DNA of 64,000 bases from Halalkalibacter akibai JCM 9157. Its GTDB lineage: Bacteria > Bacillota > Bacilli > Bacillales > Bacillaceae_D. This document shows, piece by piece, positions 1 to 8,606 of this stretch (position 1 is its first letter; every line of letters begins with the position of its first letter). The stretch lies in NCBI RefSeq assembly GCF_000513135.1, contig NZ_BAUV01000002.1, positions 186,001-250,000 of the forward strand, in the 5' to 3' direction. The notes below the pieces were generated by a model, which made no database searches, was not told where the DNA came from, and saw only the letters and a program-made list of their open reading frames with translations. The translations under genes and the position numbers were made by a program.

Positions 1-366
1 AAATTAAAACAAGTGGTAATTAACTTACTGAAAAATTCAATTGAGGCTTTTCAAGAATATGGAACTATTCATGTGAGGATCTTAAATTATCCAGATAAGC
101 AAGTGTGTATTCAAGTCGAAGATAACGGGTGCGGGATTGCTCATGAGCGAATTGAGCGACTCGGAGAACCGTTCTATTCAACCAAAGAAAAAGGAACGGG
201 TTTAGGTTTAATGGTTTGCCTTAAAATTATAGAACATCACAATGGGGTATTAAATATTTATAGTAGAGTAGGAATCGGAACTAGAATGGAAGTAATCATT
301 CCTGCTGACAATAGATATGGCATCTCTGAAAATATAAAGAGACCGTATCAGCAAAGTGAAATATAA
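1..366 (+). CDS. Sensor histidine kinase, C-terminal ATPase domain (5' partial)
   Basis: The frame is open from the first base, so the gene begins upstream of the window. The visible ~121 residues are a GHKL/HATPase_c domain: an N-box (VVINLLKNSIEAF), a G1 box (DNGCGI), an F-box-like segment (LGEPFYSTKEKG) and a G2 box (GTGLGL). This is the ATP-binding half of an autophosphorylating kinase. The N-box and STKEKGTGLGL style resembles sporulation-type kinases (KinA/KinB family) and orphan PAS kinases of bacilli. The sensor and His-phosphotransfer parts lie outside the window, so signal and partner cannot be named. No response regulator follows. Confidence 0.9.
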   Translation, partial: KLKQVVINLLKNSIEAFQEYGTIHVRILNYPDKQVCIQVEDNGCGIAHERIERLGEPFYSTKEKGTGLGLMVCLKIIEHHNGVLNIYSRVGIGTRMEVIIPADNRYGISENIKRPYQQSEI

Positions 367-545
367 AAATGTATGAGTTCAAATATTGAAAAGTAACTAG
401 TTCGATTGTGATAATGTCAAATCAATTTGTGAAAATTTGTAAAAGGAGAAGGATATCTTCTAACCTAGGTAGGAGTTTAGTAAGATGAGTACAGTTGGAA
501 GCACAACAAGAAAAATCCAACTCAACTTTAAAGGAGGAATTTACG

Positions 546-692
546 ATGAGTAAGAAACTACTTTATACGATTTTAGCAGGGGCATTATCTGTAAGTGTTT
601 TAGCAGCTTGTGGAGAGCCAGTAGATGAAAATGCACCAGTTGAGGATCCAGCTGTAATTGATGAGCCAGCTGAAGAGGAAACAACTGATTAA
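546..692 (+). CDS. Small lipoprotein, 48 aa
   Basis: A strong SD (aaaggagg, 532-539) sits 6 bases before ATG 546, which decides this start over an upstream in-frame codon at 495. The product has a Lys-rich n-region, a hydrophobic stretch and a lipobox (VLAAC), so the mature peptide would start at the Cys near residue 20. It would be a lipid-anchored acidic tail of under 30 residues, rich in Glu, Asp, Pro and Val (DENAPVEDPAVIDEPAEEE). I do not recognise a family. Very short acidic lipoproteins are common in alkaliphile cell envelopes, but no function is inferred. A terminator follows closely, so it is probably monocistronic. Confidence 0.75.
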   Translation: MSKKLLYTILAGALSVSVLAACGEPVDENAPVEDPAVIDEPAEEETTD

Positions 693-726
693 GAAGTAAT
701 GGGATAACAAGAAATATACTTAAGTA

Positions 727-764
727 AACTGACTCGGTATTTTATGAACTGAGTCAGTTTTTTT
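727..764 (+). terminator. Rho-independent terminator after the small lipoprotein
   Basis: Nine-base perfect stem (aactgactc, 727-735, with gagtcagtt, 751-759) followed by a run of T. Confidence 0.85.
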
Positions 765-993
765 CATTTTTTTTGAAGTGTAAGAATAAGATAGATATAT
801 ACGAATATTATACAGAAAAAGCAAAATAGTCTGACAGAAAATATACATAACTAGTTGAAGGAGATCAACTGTTCTGCTATAAAATAATAGAATAAGATTA
901 CTAAAAAATGTTTCCATTCATAATAAGTATGTGTTAATATGCATGTACAAGAATAATTATTATATTAATAGAGAATATATGGGGGTATAAGTT
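765..993. other. AT-rich intergenic region upstream of the amino-acid transporter
   Basis: No convincing gene. Very AT-rich, with several -10-like hexamers but no promoter I can pick with confidence. No T-box, S-box or clear ARG box was seen. Confidence 0.5.
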
Positions 994-1788
994 ATGAAAA
1001 AGAAATGGTGGAAGTTAGGGTTGTCTGCAGTTTTATCAGTAGGTTTATTAGCAGGATGTGGTGGTGACGATGCCGATCAGCTAGTAAGTTTTGCTATACC
1101 GACTGAAGGTGAGTTAGGATCTGCGATTGCGTTCCCTAAAGGCAGTGAGCTTGTTGAACCGTTTAATGAAAAGTTAAATGAGTTAGTTGAAAGTGGTAAA
1201 ATGGATGAGCTAATTGTACAGTGGTTTGATGCTGGTGAGGCTGGAGAATCGGATGTAGCTGAGCCAACAGAAGGGTCAACTACTTTAGTGATGGGGACAT
1301 CAGCTGATTATCCTCCATATGAATCTATTGATCTTGCAACAGGCGAAATTATTGGTTTTGATATTGATATTGCTAAGTACATTACAAGTGAATTGGGTTA
1401 TACGCTACAAATTGAAGATATGGACTTTAATGCTTTAATTCCGGCTATGGAAGCAGGTCGTGTTGACTTTGTTTTAGCAGGGATGACACCAACAGAAGAG
1501 CGTAAAACTAATGTGGACTTTTCCGATATTTATTATGAAGCTGTAAACTTAATTGTTACCAAAGAGAAAACTAATGTTTCTACTCTTGAAGATTTAGCTG
1601 GTTTAAAAGTTGGGGTTCAATTAGGTTCGATTCAAGAAGGCGAAGCTGAAGAACTAGCTGAAGAGTATGGTTTTGAAGTGGTGAAGTTAAATCGTATTCC
1701 TGAAATTATGCAAGAATTAAATGCAGGAAGAATTGATGCAGTTCTTATGGAAGATACAGTAGCAGAAGGTCACTTAAATTCAAACTAA
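994..1788 (+). CDS. artP: Amino-acid ABC transporter substrate-binding lipoprotein (ArtP-like, apparently circularly permuted)
   Basis: Signal peptide with lipobox (LLAGC) and a periplasmic-binding-protein type II fold for polar or basic amino acids. Residues ~98-264 carry the usual N-terminal and middle blocks: MGTSADYPPYES, GFDIDIAKYI, DMDFNALIPAM, GMTPTEERKTNVDFSDIYY, VQLGSIQEGEAEEL, MEDTVAEGH. The protein then stops where family members normally continue for ~55 residues. That missing C-terminal block (IPTEGELGSAIAFPKGSELVEPFNEKL through MDELIVQWFD) instead lies directly after the lipobox, joined by an Ala/Glu/Gly/Ser-rich linker. Total length (264 aa) is normal for the family, so nothing is lost; the order is rotated. 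The permease and ATPase follow. An assembly rearrangement is the alternative, but the frame is clean throughout. Confidence 0.88.
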   Translation: MKKKWWKLGLSAVLSVGLLAGCGGDDADQLVSFAIPTEGELGSAIAFPKGSELVEPFNEKLNELVESGKMDELIVQWFDAGEAGESDVAEPTEGSTTLVMGTSADYPPYESIDLATGEIIGFDIDIAKYITSELGYTLQIEDMDFNALIPAMEAGRVDFVLAGMTPTEERKTNVDFSDIYYEAVNLIVTKEKTNVSTLEDLAGLKVGVQLGSIQEGEAEELAEEYGFEVVKLNRIPEIMQELNAGRIDAVLMEDTVAEGHLNSN

Positions 1789-1805
1789 TAACATCTCTAA
1801 TCATA

Positions 1806-1829
1806 CCCGCGTGCATATTTTGCCGCGGG
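1806..1829 (+). other. GC-rich hairpin between binding protein and permease
   Basis: CCCGCG (1806-1811) pairs with CGCGGG (1824-1829), extendable by GC/GC across a bulged T. No strong T-run follows at once. Its place after the first gene of a binding-protein operon fits an mRNA-stabilising or partially attenuating hairpin that keeps binding protein in excess. Confidence 0.5.
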
Positions 1830-1876
1830 ATGTGTTATGTTTTAATAAGAAATAAAACAGGAAGGATAAATCGAAC

Positions 1877-2533
1877 ATGAATTTGGACTTTAGCCAAATC
1901 GTTCCCCATATTCCTTTTTTACTACAAGGGATAGGGGTCACGTTACAATTCGTATCAGCGGCATTAGTGTTAGGTCTCGTTTTGGGAATCATCTTGTCGA
2001 TCTTAAAAATTGGCAGGTTTAGAGTGTTGCGCTGGTTTGCAGATGCATATACATCTGTTTTCCGTGGAACTCCTTTAATTTTACAATTATCTATTATTTA
2101 TTTTGGAATACCGCAATTTGGGTTTGATATTTCAGCTTATGTAGCTGGGGTTCTTGCTTTTGGTTTGAACTCTGCAGCTTATGTGTCAGAAATTATTAGA
2201 GCAGGTATTCAAGCAGTTGATAAGGGACAAAAAGAAGCAGCTGAGGCTTTGGGAATTCCTTATCGCCCAACAATGTTAAGGATTATTCTTCCTCAAGCTT
2301 TCCGCAACATTTTGCCTGCGCTATTTAATGAGTTTATTAATCTTACGAAAGAATCAGCAATTGTTTCAATTATTGGGGTCATGGACTTGATGCGTCGTGC
2401 TCAAGTATTGAATGCACAAATCTACCGCTATTTTGAAGCTCTTCTTTTCGTTGGGTTAATTTATTACTTACTTGTAATGGTACTTACCATTATCGGTCGT
2501 CTCATTGAGAGGAGGTTGCAACGAAGTGATTAA
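1877..2533 (+). CDS. artQ: Amino-acid ABC transporter permease (ArtQ/HisM family)
   Basis: 218-residue polar amino-acid permease with about five membrane helices. The EAA loop that contacts the ATPase is visible ([35 protein letters not shown]). The [15 protein letters not shown] and [21 protein letters not shown] blocks are typical of the His/Glu/Gln/Arg permease family. An SD (aggaagg) precedes ATG 1877. Its 3' end overlaps the ATPase gene by 8 bases, showing translational coupling. It forms an importer with the upstream lipoprotein and downstream ATPase; order and position match artPQM (yqiXYZ) of B. subtilis, an arginine importer. Substrate is inferred, not proven. Confidence 0.93.
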   Translation: MNLDFSQIVPHIPFLLQGIGVTLQFVSAALVLGLVLGIILSILKIGRFRVLRWFADAYTSVFRGTPLILQLSIIYFGIPQFGFDISAYVAGVLAFGLNSAAYVSEIIRAGIQAVDKGQKEAAEALGIPYRPTMLRIILPQAFRNILPALFNEFINLTKESAIVSIIGVMDLMRRAQVLNAQIYRYFEALLFVGLIYYLLVMVLTIIGRLIERRLQRSD

Positions 2534-3248
2534 GGTTGACGAATTGCATAAATCGTTTGGGAAAATTGAAGTATTAAAAGGAATTTCAACAGAAATAAAA
2601 AAAGGTGATGTTGTGGCCATTATTGGACCATCTGGTTCAGGGAAATCAACGTTACTTAGATGTATGAATTTACTTGAGAAACCTACCTCAGGAAAGATTT
2701 GGGTAGATGGTGATGAGTTAACAAATCCTAAAACTAATGTATTACGTGTACGTCAACAGATTGGGATGGTGTTTCAACATTTTCACTTGTTTCCTCATAT
2801 GACGGTTTTAGGTAATTTAACTTATGCACCAATGACTGTAAAAGGAATTTCTAAGCAGGAAGCGACAGAGAAAGCTGAAAATTTACTGAAAAAAGTGGGA
2901 CTACTTGAGAAACGTGATGAATACCCAAGTCGTCTTTCTGGAGGGCAGAAACAAAGGGTTGCAATCGCGAGAGCTTTAGCCATGGAACCTGAGGTTATGT
3001 TGTTTGATGAACCTACATCCGCGCTTGATCCAGAGATGGTAAAAGAAGTTCTTGAAGTTATGAAGAATCTTGCAAATTCTGGTATGACGATGGCCATTGT
3101 GACTCATGAAATGGGCTTTGCTCGTGAGGTCGCTGATCGTGTGCTATTTCTAGACCAAGGTATTTTAATGGAAGATGCGCCACCAAATGAATTCTTCTCA
3201 TCACCAAAATCCGAACGTGCAAAGGATTTCTTGGAAAAAGTATTATAG
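2526..3248 (+). CDS. artM: Amino-acid ABC transporter ATP-binding protein
   Basis: 240-residue ABC ATPase: Walker [11 protein letters not shown]-loop ([15 protein letters not shown]), signature [16 protein letters not shown], Walker [16 protein letters not shown], switch His (IVTHEMGFA). The start is taken as GTG 2526, placed 10 bases after ggagg (2511-2515); an in-frame TTG at 2505 lies before this SD and is less likely. It overlaps the permease stop. It powers import by the ArtPQ complex. A strong terminator follows, closing a three-gene operon. Confidence 0.94.
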   Translation: MIKVDELHKSFGKIEVLKGISTEIKKGDVVAIIGPSGSGKSTLLRCMNLLEKPTSGKIWVDGDELTNPKTNVLRVRQQIGMVFQHFHLFPHMTVLGNLTYAPMTVKGISKQEATEKAENLLKKVGLLEKRDEYPSRLSGGQKQRVAIARALAMEPEVMLFDEPTSALDPEMVKEVLEVMKNLANSGMTMAIVTHEMGFAREVADRVLFLDQGILMEDAPPNEFFSSPKSERAKDFLEKVL

Positions 3249-3302
3249 ATATGGTGTTAAAACAACGAACTAGGCGTAAATGGAAAACACATATTTTGTT
3301 CT

Positions 3303-3347
3303 GGGATTATCCTGAAGGTCAAAGGACTTTTAGGATAATCCCTTTTT
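3303..3347 (+). terminator. Terminator of the artPQM operon
   Basis: Eleven-base perfect stem (gggattatcct, 3303-3313, with aggataatccc, 3332-3342) followed by TTTTT. Confidence 0.9.
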
Positions 3348-3408
3348 AGATTATAGAGAATTAAGATTCATGATAAACTAAACAAAAGTTCATTTTATGG
3401 GGGAGTCT

Positions 3409-4377
3409 ATGTCATTTAAAATTGGGTATAGAACACTAAAGACGGCCGTCGGTGCAGGCTTAGCTGTAGCCATTGCTCAAGCCTTAAACCTTGAATTTTA
3501 TGGTTCAGCAGCTATCATTACGGTTCTTTGTATATCTGTTACACGAAGGGATTCACTTCAAGTGTCTTGGGCTCGGTTGGTAGCCTGTTTCATTGGAATC
3601 GCAATTAGTGGTACTTTATTTGAACTTATTGGTTATCACCCCTGGACATTAGCCCTTATTATATTACTGTTTATTCCTATTGTCGTTATGTTGAAAATGA
3701 ATGCTGGAATTGCAACAAGTTCTGTTATTATCCTCCATCTTTACACAGTTACAGAAATATCTTTTGCTTTAATAGTTAATGAAATTTTATTAATTATTAT
3801 AGGAATAGGAGTAGCCCTTTTAATGAACCTATATATGCCAAGTAGTGATTTGGCTTTAAGGCATTATCATCAAGAGATCGAAAACCATTTTAAAACGATC
3901 TTGTTTGAATTATCGGTTTACCTAAGGAAAGGAGAAAGTGAATGGGATGGGAAGGAGATACCGGAAACTGTAGATTTATTACAAAAGGGAAAGAACTTAG
4001 CCATACAAAACATTCATAACCATATATTGCGGTATGAAGACCAATATTATTATTATTTTAAGATGCGTGAAAAGCAGTTTGAGATTTTAGAAAGATTAAT
4101 GCCATTTGTTTCAAAAATTCATCATACAGTAGAACAAAGTGAGACTGTTGCTAATTTCTTGGAAGAATTAAGCCGTTCGGTAAGTCCAGCAAATCGTGTT
4201 CCATATTTTTTAGAAAGACTAAGGTTAATGAGGAAAGGGTTTGAAGACATGCCTTTACCGACAACAAGAGAAGAATTTGAAGTGCGGTCAGCTTTGGTTT
4301 ATATCATGCATGAACTAGAAGAGTATCTACATATTAAAGACAGATTATGGAATGAAGCGGATAAAAAGAAATTATAA
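3409..4377 (+). CDS. yqjA: Aromatic acid exporter family protein (YqjA type)
   Basis: 322 residues: an N-terminal membrane half (about residues 10-145, four to six helices) of the FUSC/aromatic-acid-exporter type, and a soluble helical C-terminal half (DUF939-type). MSFKIGYRTLKTAVGAGLAVAIAQ matches the start style of B. subtilis YqjA. ATG 3409 follows a purine-rich gggggag SD; an upstream ATG at 3397 overlaps that SD. The position directly after artPQM matches the B. subtilis order. Family members are thought to export aromatic or organic acids or act in envelope maintenance; no substrate is known. The L,D-transpeptidase gene starts about 40 bases downstream. Confidence 0.88.
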   Translation: MSFKIGYRTLKTAVGAGLAVAIAQALNLEFYGSAAIITVLCISVTRRDSLQVSWARLVACFIGIAISGTLFELIGYHPWTLALIILLFIPIVVMLKMNAGIATSSVIILHLYTVTEISFALIVNEILLIIIGIGVALLMNLYMPSSDLALRHYHQEIENHFKTILFELSVYLRKGESEWDGKEIPETVDLLQKGKNLAIQNIHNHILRYEDQYYYYFKMREKQFEILERLMPFVSKIHHTVEQSETVANFLEELSRSVSPANRVPYFLERLRLMRKGFEDMPLPTTREEFEVRSALVYIMHELEEYLHIKDRLWNEADKKKL

Positions 4378-4414
4378 GGAGAAACTAACAAAAAAGTTAA
4401 GGGAGGAATTGTTT

Positions 4415-4930
4415 ATGAAACTCACACTCTTATCTTTGTTAACCATGTTAGTTGTCTCTCCTATCTGGCCACTTGGAGAAAATCCAACAGTTGGAGATCC
4501 ATTTTTAATCGTAAACGTTGAGTCCAATGAATTAGCTTACATTAACGATGGTGATATTCAAGAAGTATACAAAGTAGCAACGGGTAAAGACGGAGACGAA
4601 ACACCGACCGGTACTTTTTCAATCATTGTTAAAGCTAAAGATCCTTATTATCGAAAAAAAGACATACCTGGAGGAGACCCTAATAATCCATTAGGTACAA
4701 GGTGGATCGGTTTTAATGCCAATGATACGGATGGCCGAATTTTTGGGATTCATGGCACGAATCGTCCTGATTCAATCGGCCAAGCAGTTACAGGTGGGTG
4801 TATTAGATTACCTAACGAAATAGTTGAAAAGCTTTTTGATGAAATTCCACTAGGCACTAAGATCTACATCACTAATAAAGAGGAAACATTTATTGAAGTT
4901 GCACAATCTTTTGGAGCGATTGAATCTTAA
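4415..4930 (+). CDS. yqjB: L,D-transpeptidase (YkuD domain), YqjB-like
   Basis: 171 residues. The hydrophobic N-terminus (LTLLSLLTMLVVSPI) is a signal peptide or anchor; the rest is a YkuD catalytic domain. The active-site region reads FGIHGTNRPDSIGQAVTGGCIRL, containing the conserved His and the catalytic Cys of the (S/T)xGC(I/V)R motif. It would act outside the membrane, making 3-3 cross-links in peptidoglycan or attaching proteins. SD gggagg precedes ATG 4415, which sets the start rather than a codon at 4352 inside yqjA. A terminator follows. Confidence 0.92.
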   Translation: MKLTLLSLLTMLVVSPIWPLGENPTVGDPFLIVNVESNELAYINDGDIQEVYKVATGKDGDETPTGTFSIIVKAKDPYYRKKDIPGGDPNNPLGTRWIGFNANDTDGRIFGIHGTNRPDSIGQAVTGGCIRLPNEIVEKLFDEIPLGTKIYITNKEETFIEVAQSFGAIES

Positions 4931-4943
4931 CGTGGAACGTAGA

Positions 4944-4978
4944 AACCCCCTGGTTCTAAATGAACCAGGGGGTTATTT
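4944..4978 (+). terminator. Terminator after yqjB
   Basis: Thirteen-base perfect stem (4944-4956 with 4962-4974), five-base loop, then a short TATTT tail. Confidence 0.85.
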
Positions 4979-4996
4979 CATTAATCAATCATTTTT

Positions 4997-5086
4997 TTAG
5001 AAGAAAGATACACCCATTAAAAGGGTACCAAGAACCATAGTGATAATCATAAGATAGATGACTGCTTTTTGAAATTTACGTGGCAT
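4997..5086 (-). CDS. prli42: Prli42-type stressosome-associated miniprotein, 29 aa
   Basis: An SD (aaggaggg, complement of 5093-5100) lies 6 bases before ATG 5086 on the minus strand. The product is MPRKFQKAVIYLMIITMVLG plus TLLMGVSFF: a short basic N-terminus followed by one hydrophobic helix. Size, charge pattern and hydrophobic pattern match Prli42 (DUF4044), the membrane miniprotein reported to anchor the stressosome in Listeria and conserved across Firmicutes. It is expressed towards the yqjB terminator. It is too short for default gene finders. Identity rests on pattern similarity, not on an alignment. Confidence 0.78.
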   Translation of the reverse strand: MPRKFQKAVIYLMIITMVLGTLLMGVSFF

Positions 5087-5237
5087 AAGAAACCCTCCTT
5101 ATTAATACCTTACTCTATTTTACTTGACTATTTGCTATAGGACAAGTGCTTATTATAAATACCAAATAAAAGCAGGAGATTAGTTGTTAATTAGAGAAAG
5201 ATAATTGAATTAACTAGTTGTAAAAGGAGAGAGATCT

Positions 5238-5651
5238 TTGAGTAATAATAATCCGAAAAAAATCGACCATATTGGAATTGCAGTTATATCAATCGAAGAG
5301 TCGCTACCATTTTATACGAAACAATTACATTTACCTTTAGTTGCAATGGAAGAAGTTCATTCGCAAGGTGTGAAGGTAGCTTTTTTACAAATAGGAGAAT
5401 CTAAGATTGAATTGCTAGAACCTTTGAATGATCAAAGTCCAATTGCTCAGTTTATAAAAAAAAGAGGAGAAGGCATTCATCATGTAGCATTGGGAGTGAA
5501 CAACATCGAGGAAAGAATTGCGGAAATAAAAGAGTTCGGGCTTCAGATGATTCATGAAAATCCAGTAATAGGAGCAGGTGGAGCAAAAGTTGCTTTTCTT
5601 CATCCTAAATCAGCAAAAGGCGTATTGTATGAATTTTGTGAAAAGGAGTAA
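5238..5651 (+). CDS. mce: Methylmalonyl-CoA epimerase (vicinal oxygen chelate fold)
   Basis: 137 residues with two glyoxalase-like repeats. Metal ligands are visible: His in KIDHIGIAV, Glu in SKIELLEPL, His in GIHHVALGV and Glu near the end (VLYEFCEKE). It interconverts (2R)- and (2S)-methylmalonyl-CoA in propionate and odd-chain metabolism. TTG 5238 is used as start, after the purine-rich ggagagag SD. In B. subtilis (yqjC) the next gene is the acyl-CoA carboxylase beta subunit yqjD; here that gene is absent and the YqjE peptidase follows after 73 bases. Confidence 0.93.
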   Translation: MSNNNPKKIDHIGIAVISIEESLPFYTKQLHLPLVAMEEVHSQGVKVAFLQIGESKIELLEPLNDQSPIAQFIKKRGEGIHHVALGVNNIEERIAEIKEFGLQMIHENPVIGAGGAKVAFLHPKSAKGVLYEFCEKE

Positions 5652-5724
5652 AAGCTTCTTCTTGCTTGCGCTTTCTAAATAAGACAGTTACCATTTAGTA
5701 TGAGACTTTAATTGGAGGCCAATT

Positions 5725-6849
5725 ATGATAAATGAAAAACGTTTAGTAGAGGAATTTCTTGAACTAGTTCAAATTGATTCAGAAACAAAGTATGAAGACA
5801 TAATCGCACCTATTTTAAAAAAGAAATTTGAAGACTTAGGTGTACATGTCATAGAAGACGATGCAGCGAGCAAAACAGAACATGCTGCTGGTAATTTAAT
5901 CTGTACCCTTGAAGGAACGTTAAAAGACACAGTTGATTCTATTTACTTCACTTCACATATGGACACAGTTGTACCAGGTGTTGGAGTTAAACCTTCTATT
6001 AAAGATGGATATGTTGTAACGGATGGGACTACGATTCTTGGTGCAGATGATAAAGCCGGAATAGCTGCCATGTTTGAAGCGATTCGTGTGTTAAAAGAGC
6101 AAAATATTGAGCATGGTACGATTCAATTTATTATTACAGTAGGAGAAGAATCAGGTTTAAATGGGGCTAAAGTTCTTGATCCTACACTATTAAAAGCAAA
6201 ATACGGTTTTGCACTAGATAGTGACGGTTCTGTTGGAAACATTATTGTAGCAGCGCCTACTCAAGCTAAAGTTAAAGCAACAGTTCTTGGAAAGACCGCT
6301 CATGCAGGTGTTGCTCCTGAAAAAGGGATCTCCGCTATAACAGTTGCTGCAAAAGCAATTTCAAAAATGCCACTTGGTCGCATTGACGAAGAGACAACAG
6401 CTAATATTGGTCGCTTTGAAGGTGGAACCCAAACGAATATCGTTTGTGACCATGTTGCGATTCTAGCAGAAGCAAGATCATTGGTTGCTGAAAAAATGAA
6501 TGCGCAAGTGGCTAAAATGAAAGAAGCATTTGAGTCTACAGCCAAAGAAATGGGTACAACGGCAGAAGTGGACATTGAAATTATGTATCCTGGTTTCAAG
6601 CTCGGTGACGGTGATGAAGTAGTAGAGGTAGCTAAAAAGGCTATGTCAGCTATTGGGCGAACTCCACAACTGCTTCAAAGCGGTGGAGGAAGTGACGCAA
6701 ATATCTTTGCCGGACATGGAGTTCCGACTGTTAATTTAGCAGTAGGTTATGAAGAAATTCACACAAAGAATGAACGGATGCCAATTGCTGAACTAGTAAA
6801 ACTATCTGAAGCAGTCGTTGCTGTAATAAAAGAAGTTGCTCAAAAATAA
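5725..6849 (+). CDS. yqjE: M20 family metallopeptidase, tripeptidase T-like (YqjE)
   Basis: 374 residues with the di-zinc M20 layout: SHMDTVVPG (His and Asp ligands), GADDKAG (bridging Asp), GEESG (catalytic and ligand Glu), ALDSDG (Asp ligand) and the C-terminal EIHTKNE His ligand. A dimerisation domain occupies about residues 180-290 (KTAHAGVAPEKGISA). It probably trims short peptides in the cytoplasm. SD ggagg lies just before ATG 5725. It matches yqjE of B. subtilis in sequence type and position. A long perfect terminator follows. Confidence 0.92.
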   Translation: MINEKRLVEEFLELVQIDSETKYEDIIAPILKKKFEDLGVHVIEDDAASKTEHAAGNLICTLEGTLKDTVDSIYFTSHMDTVVPGVGVKPSIKDGYVVTDGTTILGADDKAGIAAMFEAIRVLKEQNIEHGTIQFIITVGEESGLNGAKVLDPTLLKAKYGFALDSDGSVGNIIVAAPTQAKVKATVLGKTAHAGVAPEKGISAITVAAKAISKMPLGRIDEETTANIGRFEGGTQTNIVCDHVAILAEARSLVAEKMNAQVAKMKEAFESTAKEMGTTAEVDIEIMYPGFKLGDGDEVVEVAKKAMSAIGRTPQLLQSGGGSDANIFAGHGVPTVNLAVGYEEIHTKNERMPIAELVKLSEAVVAVIKEVAQK

Positions 6850-6853
6850 AAGT

Positions 6854-6898
6854 AAAGGTTATCTCGAAAGTCAGAAGACTTTCGAGATAACCTTTTTT
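6854..6898 (+). terminator. Terminator after yqjE
   Basis: Nineteen-base perfect stem (6854-6872 with 6877-6895), four-base loop, followed by T-run. Confidence 0.93.
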
Positions 6899-7190
6899 AT
6901 TTCAGTCAGGTTCAGTCATTAATGAATGGGCTTATACATTTGGTAGCGTCCATATTCCATGCTTTCTAAAAATATGTTCCTCGGGAGTCACCCGTTATTC
7001 CTGAGATTTCAGAAATAGTTAATGTTTTATTGTTTTTATGATAATGATTATGAATAAGTAAGATATGTTTGTATAAACCAGAATAATGGATAGACCCTTT
7101 TAGATCTTTTCTATTCCTTATCTCACTTCCTTTACTTTGACTTAATACAAACTTACTTTAAGGAACACAAGATATCAACTGTACACATCT
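6899..7190. other. Intergenic region with an isolated Fur-like box
   Basis: No gene seen on either strand. The only clear element is TGATAATGATTATGA at 7039-7053, which matches the 7-1-7 Fur consensus at all but one position. Nothing nearby is an iron gene. Confidence 0.4.
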
Positions 7191-7191
7191 T

Positions 7192-7218
7192 TTGTTATTA
7201 AACGTACGCTAGTTATAA
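7192..7218 (+). promoter_or_regulatory. Candidate SigA promoter of polY
   Basis: TTGTTA (7192-7197) and a perfect TATAAT (7213-7218), spacer 15, or 16 if TTTGTT is used. The SD gaggaggggg and ATG 7241 follow. Confidence 0.5.
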
Positions 7219-7240
7219 TAGTAGATGAGGAGGGGGAAGG

Positions 7241-8430
7241 ATGAGTCACGTACGAGTAATCTTTCATTTAGATATGAATAGCTTTTTTGCCTCGGTTGAA
7301 ATTGCTCATAATCCTACCTTAAAAGGAAAACCAGTAGCTATTGCTGGTAATCCAGAAGAGAGAAGAGGAATTATAATAACGAGTAGTTATGAGGCAAGAG
7401 CAAAAGGTGTAAAGACAACGATGCCACTTTGGCAAGCAAAAAAGCTCTGCCCTAATTTAATTGTACTTAAACCAAATGGTGATCGTTATAGAGAAGCTTC
7501 TAACGCGTTATTTAGTATTTTATTTTCGTATACTCCTTTAGTTCAACAAGTCTCGATTGATGAAGGGTATTTAGATGTTACATCTTACTTAAAAGAAATA
7601 CATCCGGTTAAACTCGCTGAAGCGATTCAAGAAAGAATATCTTCTGAGCTAAATTTACCGTGTAGTATTGGGATTGCGCCAAATAAGTTTCTAGCCAAGA
7701 TGGCAAGTGATATGAAAAAGCCGAATGGAATAACGATTCTTCGGAAAAGAGACATTGATAAGCTTCTTTGGCCCTTGCTATTCAAGAAATGCATGGAATT
7801 GGGAAAAGGACTGTTGATAAATGGATTAAAAATAATATTGTAACAATTGGTGATTTAGCAAGAGCTAGTGATGAACTGCTTAGTAAAAAGTTTGGAGATC
7901 GTGCGATGGAACTGAAAAGAAGAGCGAATGGTCATGATGATCGACCGGTTAATCCACATGCTTATTCAGATTATAAATCAATTGGGCATTCAACAACCTT
8001 AAGGGCAGATACAAACAATATGACGTTAATTCAATCGACTCTTGAGCAATTAGCAAAGCGTGTCCAAACTCGGTTAAGGAAAAAGGATCTCTTTGCTGGT
8101 GGGGTACAACTTACGATTCGTTATCACAATTGGAAAATGATAACCAAAAGTCGCAAGCTACTGAATCCAATCCAAAATGAAGAAGAGTTATTGAGAGAAG
8201 CTAGACTATTATTTAACAAAGCATGGAACGAAGAAAAAATAAGACTGTTAGGAATTAGTACTTATGATCTGATTGAAAAAAAACACGCTTATAAACAACT
8301 GGATCTCTTTACATATAAGGAAGATGAAAAAAGGCATGAATTGAATGAGACAATGATCAAACTTCAAGAAAAGTTTGGTGAAAACATTGTTCATAAAGGT
8401 TGGAAGAAACAAGAAGAGGAAAAAGGTTAA
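7241..8430 (+). pseudogene. polY1: DNA polymerase IV (Y family, YqjH/DinB), broken by one frameshift
   Basis: The first part (7241 to ~7777) has the catalytic centre of a translesion polymerase: HLDMNSFFASVE with the first Asp, SSYEARAKGV, and VSIDEGYLDV with the Asp-Glu pair. The frame then runs into unrelated residues, while from ~7778 to 8430 a different frame continues the protein (AIQEMHGIGKRT, helix-hairpin-helix; then the little-finger domain). Adding one base between ttg and cta near 7777 (for example cct for ct) gives ...LLWPLPIQEMHGIGKRT... and a 396-residue polymerase of normal size. Without it, only a palm/fingers fragment is made. It is either a young pseudogene or a sequencing error. 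Position after yqjE fits B. subtilis yqjH. Confidence 0.88.
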
Positions 8431-8606
8431 CAAGTAAGTCATTCGTACCGATAATATCAGTAATAAGAAATACGGGTGCAATGATTTTCTCAAAAAAGAC
8501 CTATGATTTGTAAAATAACTACTCTAGGACTTAATAAGGGATCGCTCATTGCATGTTCTTGGTAGAAGAACTTTAACAAGATTGAAAGAGCGGAGCGTGA
8601 ACATAC

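Noticed and set aside
1801-1992. Minus-strand open frames opposite the transporter and other long genes
   Set aside because: They are antisense shadows of well-supported genes, without SDs or family patterns.
7201-7214. LexA/SOS box before polY (cgtacgctagttat)
   Set aside because: Only a partial match to CGAACNNNNGTTCG, with about three mismatches in conserved positions.
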